Source: Bimuria novae-zelandiae CBS 107.79
Lineage: Eukaryota; Ascomycota; Dothideomycetes; Pleosporales; Didymosphaeriaceae
Assembly (NCBI GenBank): GCA_010015655.1
Contig: ML976660.1
Location: 815,015 to 879,014, forward strand
Direction of reading: 5' to 3'
DNA: 64,000 nt
Numbering within the stretch: the stretch's first letter is position 1; every line of letters starts with the position of its first letter. This document shows positions 20,918 to 31,061 of this stretch, piece after piece. A program made the position numbers and the translations under genes. A model generated the notes under the pieces. That model did not search any database. It was not told the origin of the DNA and saw only the letters and a list, made by a program, of their open reading frames with translations.

Positions 20918-22223
20918 ATCATTCCCCCGTACGGCTGCAACAGCTCCTCCATCGTCTTTGGATACGAGCTCAGAAGGAGCTTAATACTACTTGTCTCTGG
21001 AAGCGATTAGCTTCAGGATGAAGCTCAGGGCTGATACGGCCGACTTTCCCCTGTCAAGTCTTTGTACACGAACGTATTGAAGTTTTCGGGATCCAGCAGT
21101 TCGAAGACCCTACATACGATGATGTCGTCGTGCTCTTTCCTCAACCGCAAAACCGTTTCCAGAATAACATATAGTACACTGTTACAATATCATTCCTGCG
21201 CTTCAACGTTGATCTCAGTGTACGAATCATGAACCCGCATCCACGGCTGTCTGGTGATAACCCATCATGACCACTCGGATCCCACTGAAACAGTAACCTA
21301 GCATGGTCTATGACCATCAGCCGAAGGCCATGCCTGATGCATTTCCCTCCGTGACGGGTCGGTCCCACCTTCCGATAACCGCACCGCCTCTTTCCAATAG
21401 TTCTGCGGCTCGATTTCTATATACTCTCCAATGCCCCATTCCATCATGCCTATTTCTTGACCTTGGTACAGGAACAGCGTACTTGTCTGTGCAGTAAAGT
21501 ACTGCGCTAGCATTTTCGCTCTCTTCTCTAGCCATTGCCAGATCCAGAGACACTCCTTCCATTGTCATAGTTCTCACAATGGACCGTCGTCCAGCCTTCT
21601 GTCGTAGATGAAAGTTCACCACTTTTCACTGGTCGGATCCTAGACCTTGACCAACATGCGTGATATCGACCTAGAAGAACACGTCAATCTCATTTGCCTT
21701 TGCGCTTGATATAGCTCAGAATACCCTCAGGGTTTGTTGATAGAACATCGTTCTCCATATCCTTGATGAACTCACAGATTCTTGAACCGTTACACCAAAA
21801 TTGCGCCGCGGGCTGCACATCACTCGTTGGATCAGTGATTGGCATCTGGGAAGTCTATGTGCTTCGAGTATTTTTTCACTGTAACCTCGCGGGACCCGCC
21901 AATATTTTTATCAAGACAGAAGTGTATTGCGGAGTAGTAGATCGCACGACAACACTCCTCGTTTTCCCAGCTCGGACCCGGCTGCGAGTTGTCGTACATA
22001 TATGGATACTACTCTCGCGTATGTTCAACCCACGTCCGCCTTCCACCGGCAAAGTCACTATACTACGTCCACGTCTAAGGAAAGCGGTGTAGGATATATT
22101 TTTGAGTATGCCGGCGGCGTCGTCTCGACCGTTGCCATTGTTATCTTTGAAAGATGCGGGGTAGATCTGGTAGAAGGTTGCGTCTTTCCACCAGACTCGC
22201 TTGTAGTCTATTCGTGAAGGCAT
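20918..22223 (-). pseudogene. GH13 alpha-glucosidase (maltase) pseudogene
   Basis: Read on the minus strand from ATG 22223, the start [18 protein letters not shown] is the N-terminus of fungal and yeast maltases. Later pieces keep the gene order: [17 protein letters not shown] and KYSKHIDFPDA (about 21990-21850), AAQFWCNG..EFIKDM, TSTLFLYQGQEIGMMEW and EIEPQNYWKEAV (about 21480-21400), QWDPSGHDG, RLRKEHDDIIV, and FELLDPENFNTFVYKD (about 21050-21110). The pieces sit in different frames with many stops, and the central catalytic part after the N-terminus is deleted (the frame runs from about residue 40 into much later sequence). The intact family hydrolyses maltose and related alpha-glucosides in the cytosol. 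Clearly dead. Confidence 0.85.
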
Positions 22224-22635
22224 ATATTCTGTGCAGGGAAGGAAGGGATATCACCTTGCTTAGGCTGCTTCATGATACCCAACAATAAATGCCACAACGC
22301 AGAAACCTGGATTTGCGCCGACACCCTCTAGCATCGTAAGTTTAGGTTCTGCCCAACGTTCTACTCAATGATTCAAACTGAAAATGTTGAAAAACACATC
22401 CTGCGTACGACTGCCCGTCGGACCGATGACCAACCGACCTCGTAGAACCTACTGCTCTCTAGCTTACCGCACCATACCTATGTCCTCGGCAGTCGATGAT
22501 CAAGATCAGCCGTTTTGCCTCCCCCACACTGGTTTCCAATCCTTTGGAGGGTTTGCCAATTCCGAATGGATCGCTTACCGAAGTGACGCCGCAGAGGCCT
22601 TAGACATGCTTGGTGATCCCTTGCGAGGATGCATG

Positions 22636-22754
22636 TGTCGAACGGAGAGCTTAAAGTGTATTAAAGCTATCGAGTGAGACTATATACAGTGCGCTAACCG
22701 AGGTCACGTGAGGCGCTCAGGCCAACAACACCACAGTAGGCACTCCCACTGACA
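22636..22754. repeat. LTR copy (left; 3' LTR of the minus-strand element)
   Basis: 119 bp, TG..CA ends, identical to 23753-23871. Contains a TATATAC motif. Confidence 0.9.
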
Positions 22755-22936
22755 CAACCCCCTGGGCTGAGTAGCAGAACAGTGAGCTCAAGCTAAAAAA
22801 TAGGGAGAATTGGGTAGATAGGGCCTAAGTCATAGGCACCCCCCAGAATGTCGGTAATAGTAACAGGGCCGGAGCATAGGGTCCTCAGTGTGGGCACCCC
22901 CCGGTAGTTGACAAAGGAGGAAGAGGGAGGGACATC

Positions 22937-23200
22937 TCAATCTCTTGTAGTCCCAAGCTCGGTTGATAGGGCTCGTACTTGCGAGAATCCTAGAGTTGGT
23001 GGGGAAAGGCGTCCTTCCTTCGGGTATATAGGGGGATGCACTTTGTAGTCTTGGGAGGCGTACGCTGGGCGCGCCTTTGTGCCCAAAAGGATATCCTTCG
23101 CGCTACGTTCTGTAGCTGCGTTGGTTATCTGTTTGTTCCACTCCTTCCAGTTACGGCCTGTCGCGTCAAGCACGATCGCGCCTACAGTCGGAGTTGACAT
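22937..23200 (-). CDS. Gag-like ORF of the LTR element
   Basis: 87 aa from ATG 23200. The segment LDATGRNWKEWNKQITNAA followed by KDILLGTKARP resembles the N-terminal part of Copia-type Gag proteins, which package element RNA. The protein is truncated; no zinc knuckle or protease follows. Another minus-strand ORF upstream in the element (23378-23641) is filled by a tandem-repeat peptide and is probably not functional. Confidence 0.6.
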   Translation of the reverse strand: MSTPTVGAIVLDATGRNWKEWNKQITNAATERSAKDILLGTKARPAYASQDYKVHPPIYPKEGRLSPPTLGFSQVRALSTELGTTRD

Positions 23201-23423
23201 GTTGTAGATTAGTATGAGCTCGCTGGGGCTCTACTGGGTCGCTGCAGCTTCGGCGGTGCAGGGTTCGTTCCTGCGGTGCCAAAAACCGGCGTGGGTCCGC
23301 TTCGTCTCTGACGGTGCAGCGTTGGCTTCTGCGGTGTCAGATCCGGCGTAAGTACTGAGATCGACAGCAGGCTGCGCTTAGAAGGACGACACAACCTGAG
23401 AGTCGAGTGGGAATCCGGGTCGT

Positions 23424-23540
23424 TGGCTCTGGCTCGGTGGCTCTGGCTCGGTGGCTCTGGCTCGGTGGCTCTGGCTCGGTGGCTCTGGCTCGGTGGCTCT
23501 GGCTCGGTGGCTCTGGCTCGGTGGGCTCTGGCTCGGTGGG
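23424..23540. repeat. 14-bp minisatellite inside the LTR element
   Basis: Unit GGCTCTGGCTCGGT repeated about eight times, with one extra G near the right end. Encodes a Glu-Pro/Ser-Gln/Arg-Ala repeat on the minus strand. Confidence 0.9.
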
Positions 23541-23752
23541 AATCGCAGGTGCTTGAAAACTCGTTCAGGCGATCGTGTAACGACTTCGCCTTTTTTTGAT
23601 GTCGTGGGTGCTGGTCTAACGCGCCAGCAGCGGAAGCTCACCGCCGGGACTGTGTCCCTAAGGGTTGACGATGTCGATAGGAGAGAAGAGCTAAGGCGCA
23701 GCGTCGATAGCGAGACTAGCTGCTGTCTGTAGCGGTTGAAGGGCTCATAACC

Positions 23753-23871
23753 TGTCGAACGGAGAGCTTAAAGTGTATTAAAGCTATCGAGTGAGACTAT
23801 ATACAGTGCGCTAACCGAGGTCACGTGAGGCGCTCAGGCCAACAACACCACAGTAGGCACTCCCACTGACA
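23753..23871. repeat. LTR copy (right; 5' LTR of the minus-strand element)
   Basis: 119 bp, identical to 22636-22754; followed inward by the proposed primer-binding site at 23741-23752. Confidence 0.9.
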
Positions 23872-24235
23872 GCATGTACCCCAGACGGAGACCCCTGCGA
23901 AGCGGAAGCGATCGTCTCCACGCTCTTTGGGTGGGATTAGCGCGATCGTATGAGAGCAACAGAACGCCTTACTTCGTGTAATTTTTTGCTTCGAGATGGA
24001 GGAGAAGATGGCGCCTGGGGCGCGGTGACCGAATTTGTGCAGAGGCACGGATCCGAGGGGGTGTAGACTGTGCGTTCTACGTGGATTATGCAGCGCATCT
24101 GTGGGCAAGATACTGTGCGGTATTTGTGAGTATTGATCGATTCTCCCCTTACTTTCAAACACATGCATGAGGGGGGAGTTTCCTGTGCATTTGGCCTTCG
24201 TGTGGCGCTTCTTCCAATAATACACTGGAAATGAA

Positions 24236-24905
24236 CAGACAAGTTGCAGCGCATACTTTATGCAAAAATCCGGCCTCTCCACCTTCCGGTCCTTGGAAAA
24301 TGTTCCTGATCTCTCTTGCCGTTGGTCACTTCGGCACAGCGCTCTCCTGTTACCTCATGCAGTGCCTTGACTGCCGCACAATCCATATACTCAGTTCCAC
24401 CACAATTTTTCACGCTTCTCATCATTGCAGGCTCCTGCTCTTTCGCTGGCACTAAAGTATCGATTCCGGCCATCGGTAGCCTGCTCGTCGCGTTCGTCAT
24501 CACATATGATCTTACGATCGGACCCGTCACGTACACGCTCGTCTCGGAGCTTTGCCTGACTCGATTGAAGGCGAAGACTATCGCGTTAGCTAGGGCACTT
24601 TACGAGATGGCAAGTAAGCCCTGCACAGTTTGGACTGGGTAGATAGCTGATTTCGTATAGGTAATATCGCGGTGAACGTCCTAACGAACCACCAACTCGG
24701 AGAGCAGAACTAGATTTGGGGTGCCAGAGCGGCGTTCTTCTGGACAAGGACTGGCGGATGCGTAGTCGTATAGGCGTGGTTCAGGCTGCCGGAGCCAAAA
24801 GGACGGACTGAACGTGCTCTGTGAAAAGTAGTGCTAGCGACTTCAAGAAAACAATTGTGGATCCTTACGAAGGACGTGTAGTAAAGGAAGATAAAGGTGC
24901 AGTTG
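24236..24905 (+). pseudogene. MFS sugar (maltose-type) transporter pseudogene
   Basis: Plus-strand pieces match the C-terminal half of fungal maltose/hexose permeases: CSAYFMQKSGLSTF near 24245, then GSCSFAGTKVS and the transmembrane stretch LLVAFVITYDLTIGPVTYTLV (about 24430-24545), SELCLTRLKAKTIALARALYE (24546-24610), NIAVNVLTNHQLGEQN (24663-24712), WFRLPEPKGR, and the tail FKKTIVDPYEGRV (about 24845-24885). They lie in different frames with stops, and the N-terminal half is missing. The living family imports maltose or hexoses by proton symport at the plasma membrane. It is divergent from the maltase pseudogene, with the LTR element between them. Confidence 0.82.
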
Positions 24906-25884
24906 ACATAAACTACGGTGAAGTGCTTGCGCTGGGACAGATCGATGCAGTGATGGGTCTTGGCGATCCTGGTTTACCCTATTAGGCGATGCGAAGGTCA
25001 AATGAACCAAATCTGGGCTTATTATATTCTCTAGAAATTGACTTCTTCGAATCAGATGTGGTGTATGCGGATCTGCGTGTCGTATCCAATTGCCCCTCTT
25101 TTAAGGCCACCAGCACCTTCTTCACTTCAAGGCTGAGAACGAAACCGTAACGTGATGAAAAAAAAATTTCTGTGTGAGAAATGATTGTTGATGGAACTCG
25201 ACGGGTCCCCTCGACTGGTTTTTCATGTTGCTGCGACCGTCAGCAGAATTTTTCCCAGTCGGCAGGTTCTCAAGTGCTTGCACGCGACCAACTATGTTCG
25301 CCACTTGCTGCGCTGCACCAAGTCGAGAACGCGTCCTGAGGTCTCATATCTGGTCCTGCGCCGTAGTTTTCTCTTTGAATATATCACCCAGTTTCTGCCG
25401 AGACTGCTGCGATTGCTGAGTGGTGGGTGGTGTCTGTTAGTGCTATAATCTGTCAGAGGTTGAGTTGGTTCTAACCGAAAACGGACGAGTGATGTGTTCA
25501 TGATATTGCCAAGTTTGACGTCGATGAAGAGAAATATATAGAGATAGGCCTGATATAGGAGGTACAGAGAGCGTAGCAATCGTGAAAATAGGCCGTTGTG
25601 GTGTCCTCAACGAGTGTAACCCAACAGAAAGTCGCACAGGTCGCGTGGGGCAAGGAAAGCCCCAGAAAGAAAGCAGGGACGTGTTCCGAGCCTTTGGAAG
25701 GAAACGTGGACGACGACAGCAACGTGTGCCCGCTGTCATGTCTGCTTCCTTCCCGTGCTATGCTGAATATATGCCGTGTTGGCAAAGGCGTTTGCACATG
25801 TATTCAACTCGCAACGAACATTTGTATCCGAAGTGGGGTATCCAGCCGGGCCCAGAGGGTCCTGAGGATGGCGTCGATGGGGCT
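24906..25884. other. Intergenic, no gene seen
   Basis: Short overlapping ORFs only. Probably degenerate flank of the transporter pseudogene and 3' flank of the next gene. Confidence 0.5.
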
Positions 25885-26445
25885 TCAAAAGTCTCGAATG
25901 GGGTCGAAAGGCCTCGACGGTGCGACCTGATGGTAGGCTGAGCCTGCGGATACGGCCGCGTTCGAGCTTCGTTTCGGCATACAATTTTTGTTGACTAGGC
26001 TGAGGTTAGTCAAAGATGACTGATACTGTTCCAGACGTAACGCACCTGCCCACTGCTTGACATCGCGTATACAGATCGACATCCGCCAACGGATGATATC
26101 CTCGCCTAACTCCGGGATGCCCTCGCGCCGCAACTGTCCATTGATGCTATCCCTCACTCTAGACTTCTCGTAGGCAGGAACGTTCGTCCAGTTCCACTCG
26201 GGATGCTCGCTCGCCAATCGTCTTGCTTCCTCTTTGGCAAACGCCTGTTTGTATCCCGGGTGGTCAGTGCCATAGAAAAATATTGGATCAGAGCTAACGG
26301 GGACCGAGGCCGCCGAGATGGGACCCTCGGCCAAGGTGCGGAGACCGGGCGGGCGACATACGTAGAACTTGGCCCATTCTTGCCAATTTAGACCACTCTT
26401 CGCGCGGGCTTCTTCTGCGGTTGCGGTGGTCAAGAGCCACGACAT
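25885..26445 (-). CDS. Hypothetical protein
   Basis: Exons, complement: 26046-26445 and 25885-25994, giving 169 aa from ATG 26445 (MSWLLTTATAEEARAKSG). The 51-nt intron has GTGCGT..ACTAAC..TAG. The sequence is charged with several tryptophans (NWQEWAKFY, HPEWNWTNVPAYEKS, DIIRWRMSICIRDVKQW) and no signal peptide or membrane segment. I do not recognise a domain. The consistent frame, intron signals and globular-looking composition suggest a real gene. Without splicing the ORF also reaches the same stop codon in another phase, so the last 36 residues depend on the intron being real. Confidence 0.55.
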   Translation of the reverse strand: MSWLLTTATAEEARAKSGLNWQEWAKFYVCRPPGLRTLAEGPISAASVPVSSDPIFFYGTDHPGYKQAFAKEEARRLASEHPEWNWTNVPAYEKSRVRDSINGQLRREGIPELGEDIIRWRMSICIRDVKQWAGALRLEQYQSSLTNLSLVNKNCMPKRSSNAAVSAGSAYHQVAPSRPFDPIRDF

Positions 26446-27839
26446 GGCTACGGTTCCATACGCCGGCGGTGCACGGCGCAAGGGTTGTTCGATGCAAGGC
26501 TGATATTAGCGCGCTTAAATCGACGCACTGGCTGCATGAGGCGCTTGTGGCGCGGTGAGGCGGGGGTCATCCTGTCGGTTTGGTTACACATTTCCCCACA
26601 GATACTCGATTTACCCGGGATAGCCTTCATTGGTTTACACATTACTAAACAACGTTTTCTAGATCGACAGGGCCCGCACTCTGATATGGGTGGGTGGTCT
26701 CAGACTTTCAATATCGCAGCACCTAAGTAGTTAGATCCCTGAAGCCCCGGTGCGCTCGGAGCGGCCAAGATGAGATGGATACGGATTGTCAGGGTTAACA
26801 GAAATTTTTTTTTTCTTTCGTCACCAACGACATGAACAACTCGACATAAAACGGCATTGCTAGAGATTTGGAGGAAGACGAAAGGAGAAAAGGAGCAGGA
26901 AGCGAGCAAAGCATGCCTCTCGATCAGTTCGTACGATGAAATGTGTCAAAAACAGGATGGAGGAGATGGCAAACCTGTCCACTCACTCCCAATGAGGAAG
27001 CATCCATTGTCACTCAACTAAAAGCAAAGGATAACTTAGCCGGCCGTTTTCTAATCAGGAAAATAGTTGAAAAATCAAAATCGGAATGTGTGGCTGAACG
27101 TAGGATTTTGTTGTCTGACACAAGCCATGTGAGAGGGGGAAATTGGAGAATAAATGTCCAAATATATGCATTAACTAGCGGAAGGGACCCGTACCAAACA
27201 TCAGGATGAGTCAATACGCTATCAGAGAGCGTTCACCCGATTCCTTGGATGATAAATCGTTACCAGGTGGAGAAGGCAATCAGTGGAAGGAGATACTAAC
27301 GGCCCAGTGACCAAGTACGCTCCAGGAGGAATGGAGCCCTACCACGGACGGAAACCTCGCGATATGCTAGCCTTTCGGCAAACCGATCATCACTACGTTC
27401 TGCTCCAGTATCGTTAGAGAGACGTATCTGGATTCCGTATCGCATATGCACGTGCAGGGTTTGACCGACCCCTCTACAAGTTAACGTAGAGCAGAGACAA
27501 TAGTGATGGGGCTTCTTGCAGGTGTGACTGAAGCCGGAAGACTGCATACAGCCTATTGAAGCCACCAATGCACTAGCAAAATACGAGAGACACAGGACAC
27601 ACCGAGCCCAAATGCGAGCATCATAATTCATACATCATTACCACAACTACAAGGGGTATATGCAACTCTACTATACAAGAAACCAAGACTCTCCTCACAA
27701 GAATATCGACAAAGAAAAGAGAAAAACGAACGATGAAACCAAACAGGCCGTCATCTGCCAGAGAGGTATATGCTCCGAGACATCCGTCTCTAACTTTTCC
27801 TTCCATGCTATGCAAATCAAAGTGAAGGAAAAAAAAGCT
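26446..27839. other. Intergenic, no gene seen
   Basis: No recognisable gene in 1.4 kb. Contains T- and A-rich runs (for example near 26806 and 27833) and the 3' flank of the TBC gene. Confidence 0.5.
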
Positions 27840-30800
27840 TCAATCATCTTTTCCTCCAAAAAACTCTTGCGCCTTATTTCTCAAGAACCTCTTCGAAGCG
27901 CGACGCCGAAGTCCACTTAGACTCTTCTTCTCTTCGTCTTGGCCAGCAGTGCCCGGTCTCTCAGCAGGGTGTCGGGGAGGCGATCTCTTCCTCTGGCTGG
28001 CGGACCGCTCATTCTGGTCGCGCCAGAATTGTCGCTTCTGATCGATGACGTTCTGTGTCAGACTGCCGAAGCCTTTCTTAACGAAGGCAATGTCGTGCAG
28101 AGTGTTAGGATCCAGACACCGGCGCGGCAGATTTTGCACCGCCATGAAGAGTTCACCGTCACCGGGGCGGTACTTGCGGATCTCTCCTTCACCGAGCTTG
28201 AAGATGGCGAGTGCGTAGCGGTACAGCGCTCTGGGCCCTTCGTAGAGGAATGCATCCCATACACGTAGAACGGTCTCGATGGGGAGCACACCAATGAACA
28301 CGCTCATAAACCATGACGTGCAGGACAGCGCGACGGTAGGTTGGCGCTGAAACTTCGATTCGGGATGCGCCTTGGATCCAAGACCGCTGTTGACGAGGTC
28401 TGTGTCATTGATCGAGGCCCAGACTTTGGGAAGATAGTCGCGGATCAACATCATCAAGACGTTGACTTCGGTGTTGGCGAGATTCCTAGCGTGGGCTCCA
28501 GGGAGATGGTTCTGCGTGATAATGGTCAACAGGATAAAGGCTCGCTCAGTATCCTGCTTCAAAAAGAGAAGCAATAGTCCTGCAATGAAGTTCAAAGACT
28601 GACAATACCCAATTCCAGGGTTGTTCAAAGCGAAGGCGGACAAGACCTCACGGAGGTCCCTAACCATTGAGGGTTCGTCATCACCGCCATCACTAAATCG
28701 TGCTGATTTAGGATCGGGACGGAAGTGTATGTTATCGGGGAATGTTCGGTCAAGATCTCTTTCAATAGCTTCACGGTCGTCCTTGTTGAGCTCGCCATTG
28801 TCAACGCGGGCGACGAGCGAACGGTAAAGTCCCGACATTTGCCGGGATTTGAATTGGGCGCCTGAATAGAACCACCACATCTCACCACGCCATTCTGGAG
28901 GGTAACCTTTCCGGGCATATCTTTTGACCTTGTCATTTGCCTCTGGAAACTGCGTGGGGTTTTTGATCGACAGCCCAGACTTCTTCATTAGAGCGGTCCA
29001 TTTATTTGATCGCCTCGCAATGTATTCCTCATATTTTCCATGCCACGCATTGTACTCTTGCAAACTGATCTTGTCAGAGACTTTCTTGAAACCGTAGCGA
29101 TCTCGCTCAACGCCCATTGCATTCGACTTCTTCAAACCTGCGGAAGGCCTAGCAAACGGTTGATTACCAAAATTCGTCGTGGCCGATTTGGAAGGTGGAG
29201 GCGGTGGATTATGGAACTTCTTGAGCTCAAACAATGTGCTCTTGCGGTCGAAGATGCTTGTAGAGGCACGCCGAGGAAAAGCTTCGTCTTCGTCCACCTC
29301 GGGCAGTGGAGAAGACCTCTTGGGTGGTGAAGTGGGCGAAGCCTCGGTAAGCGCACGTAAGGCTGCACTCGGTCCCTTCGAATGACGCTTCGCATACCCT
29401 TCAAATTCGGTCCAGTCCTGCCGGGACAAGTGAGATTTACTTCGGGGTATCTGCGGTAGACTTGTGAGCTCCTTGTGGATTTCCCGCATCTTCTGATTAT
29501 CACTGCCCATCTTGCTGGAAAGACGCGGTCGAACAAGGGCCTTGCTCCTGCGGTCTGCAGCCATCGTGGAGGTTCGTCGGGGCAGTTCCTCGCTCGATCG
29601 TTGCAAGGCCATGTCAATCATTTGGACTTGTTCGTCGAGGTCCGCTTTTGGCGTGGCATGGTCCAGCTTCAGTGGACTTAATTCTTCAAGACGTGGAAGG
29701 TAGCTGGTGTGCTGATCCTTGTGAACGGGCTCTTCTTCTTGGGCACCACTTGTAGCTGGGGCATGGGCATGGCCCGAAGTGGGATGGGGGTTATCGAGCG
29801 ACGGTAACGGCGGGTGATTGCTGGAATTGGAATGGCGTACGAATTGACCTTTTGGAAGTCTTCCGTCATGTGGCCTGGCAAGCTGTTCAAGCTCCCCATG
29901 GTTAGAAGAGGGTGGCGAATTCGGACGGCTAACATCCTGCGAGTAGGTCGAAGATCGGTCGTTATGACCAGCGTCTGACCCCAGCGCCGACGAGCGGCCA
30001 TCGATACCATCTCCCGGGGCCTGAGGAGGAGCATCTTCATCTAGATCGTCAAAATATGAATCTATTACATCTTCCACCGTGCTCATCACTTCCTCGTCGT
30101 CCGGCGAGACGCTAGTTGGTAGTGTATCAGTCGAGAGGTCGCGCTCTTCAGACAGGTCTCTGGAGTAAGTGCTTGCTCGATTGTCGCTGCTTACGATGGA
30201 GCTCCTGCCTGTGGCTATGCTGCTTCGTTCTGTGCCGCTCGCTTCCATAACGCTGGAAACATTTGTCCATCCAGACCGAACACTAGCCCGTGACTCCTCG
30301 CCTCGGAAGAGACGGGGAGGGTATTGGTCATTGTGGGACCAGTTTGGTACACCGCGGTCGGGTTTGTAGGCACCAGACCGATTTGAACGATCGTTTCCCC
30401 TGATGGGCGCGAAGTCTGGAATCGATGTTGCGGCTCGGAGCGGCGGATGACCTTGGAAGCTTGACTGTGTTGAGGTGGTCATGCCACGAAGCCTCGGTTG
30501 TGTTGAGGGTGGGCCGGGAATATCGTCTGTGAAGGGGTCCCACGCAGCTGCATTGTGGTTGACAGGATTACTGGCCAATGGGTTGAAGATGGACCGCGGA
30601 TCGCTCGTCACGCTCTGGTTGCTTTGTTGGCGCATCATTGGAGGCAGCGTGGGCGAGTGCGGCTGTTCTGCTCGAGGGTATCCGTTGTTGAGGGGCGAGG
30701 ACAGCGCGGCATGGCGGAGGAGGGACGAAGTACGTGATCGTGCGCTGAACTTGGGCGAAGCCAATGGAGGCAATGGCGGGCTCGCTGTGGGCGATGGACT

Positions 30801-31061
30801 GTATACGGGGCGCTCGTATACCGGAGCGACGGCTACATCCATCTGAAGCTGTGCTGGCTGTCTCGGTCGTCCAGCGCCAAAGCCTTTCCTAACCGCCGCG
30901 TGTGCAAACGGATTGCTGGACGGCGAGGCGGGCGGAGTGTACTCGGCAGTGGGCGGGCGGTAGGGAAGGTACTGCGGCTTCGAGACAGCCGTTTCGGATT
31001 TGTGCCCTGAGTCGCGGGGTGTCCCGGCGTGAGGGCTCGCGGGCAGTGGAGGCTCACTCAT
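27840..31061 (-). CDS. TBC-domain Rab GTPase-activating protein
   Basis: Single exon, 1,073 aa from ATG 31061. TBC proteins speed GTP hydrolysis by Rab GTPases in vesicle traffic. The first 600 residues are Ser/Pro-rich and probably disordered (PPLPPLASPKFSARSRTSS and similar), with acidic patches. The TBC domain runs from about residue 718 (GYPPEWRGEMWWFYSG) to about 955. Both catalytic fingers are present: the arginine in IERDLDRTF (about 769) and the glutamine in GIGYCQSLNF (about 818). The C-terminus is basic (KRSPPRHPAER, RRRASKRFLRN). The layout fits the yeast Gyp3/Msb3-like group, but the exact Rab partner cannot be told from sequence. Confidence 0.9.
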   Translation of the reverse strand: MSEPPLPASPHAGTPRDSGHKSETAVSKPQYLPYRPPTAEYTPPASPSSNPFAHAAVRKGFGAGRPRQPAQLQMDVAVAPVYERPVYSPSPTASPPLPPLASPKFSARSRTSSLLRHAALSSPLNNGYPRAEQPHSPTLPPMMRQQSNQSVTSDPRSIFNPLASNPVNHNAAAWDPFTDDIPGPPSTQPRLRGMTTSTQSSFQGHPPLRAATSIPDFAPIRGNDRSNRSGAYKPDRGVPNWSHNDQYPPRLFRGEESRASVRSGWTNVSSVMEASGTERSSIATGRSSIVSSDNRASTYSRDLSEERDLSTDTLPTSVSPDDEEVMSTVEDVIDSYFDDLDEDAPPQAPGDGIDGRSSALGSDAGHNDRSSTYSQDVSRPNSPPSSNHGELEQLARPHDGRLPKGQFVRHSNSSNHPPLPSLDNPHPTSGHAHAPATSGAQEEEPVHKDQHTSYLPRLEELSPLKLDHATPKADLDEQVQMIDMALQRSSEELPRRTSTMAADRRSKALVRPRLSSKMGSDNQKMREIHKELTSLPQIPRSKSHLSRQDWTEFEGYAKRHSKGPSAALRALTEASPTSPPKRSSPLPEVDEDEAFPRRASTSIFDRKSTLFELKKFHNPPPPPSKSATTNFGNQPFARPSAGLKKSNAMGVERDRYGFKKVSDKISLQEYNAWHGKYEEYIARRSNKWTALMKKSGLSIKNPTQFPEANDKVKRYARKGYPPEWRGEMWWFYSGAQFKSRQMSGLYRSLVARVDNGELNKDDREAIERDLDRTFPDNIHFRPDPKSARFSDGGDDEPSMVRDLREVLSAFALNNPGIGYCQSLNFIAGLLLLFLKQDTERAFILLTIITQNHLPGAHARNLANTEVNVLMMLIRDYLPKVWASINDTDLVNSGLGSKAHPESKFQRQPTVALSCTSWFMSVFIGVLPIETVLRVWDAFLYEGPRALYRYALAIFKLGEGEIRKYRPGDGELFMAVQNLPRRCLDPNTLHDIAFVKKGFGSLTQNVIDQKRQFWRDQNERSASQRKRSPPRHPAERPGTAGQDEEKKSLSGLRRRASKRFLRNKAQEFFGGKDD

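Larger units (their letters stand above)
22636..23871 (-). mobile_element. Small non-autonomous LTR retrotransposon (TRIM-like, Copia-type)
   Basis: Two identical 119-bp direct repeats (22636-22754 and 23753-23871) begin TG and end CA and are flanked by a 5-bp target duplication GCATG (22631-22635 and 23872-23876). Total length is 1,236 bp. The coding direction is minus: a gag-like ORF lies at 22937-23200. On that strand the base next to the 5' LTR starts GGTTATGAGCCC (23752-23741), complementary to the anticodon-arm sequence of initiator tRNA-Met, as in Copia-like elements primed by a half-tRNA. No protease, integrase or reverse transcriptase is present. Identical LTRs indicate recent insertion or recent gene conversion. 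It sits between the dead maltase and the dead transporter. Confidence 0.88.

Noticed and set aside
23424..23540. CRISPR-like array
   Set aside because: The 14-bp units are directly adjacent with no spacers; it is a minisatellite.
23741..23752. Possible tRNA-Met fragment
   Set aside because: Only the 12-nt anticodon-arm sequence is present and it sits exactly next to the LTR; it is better explained as a primer-binding site.
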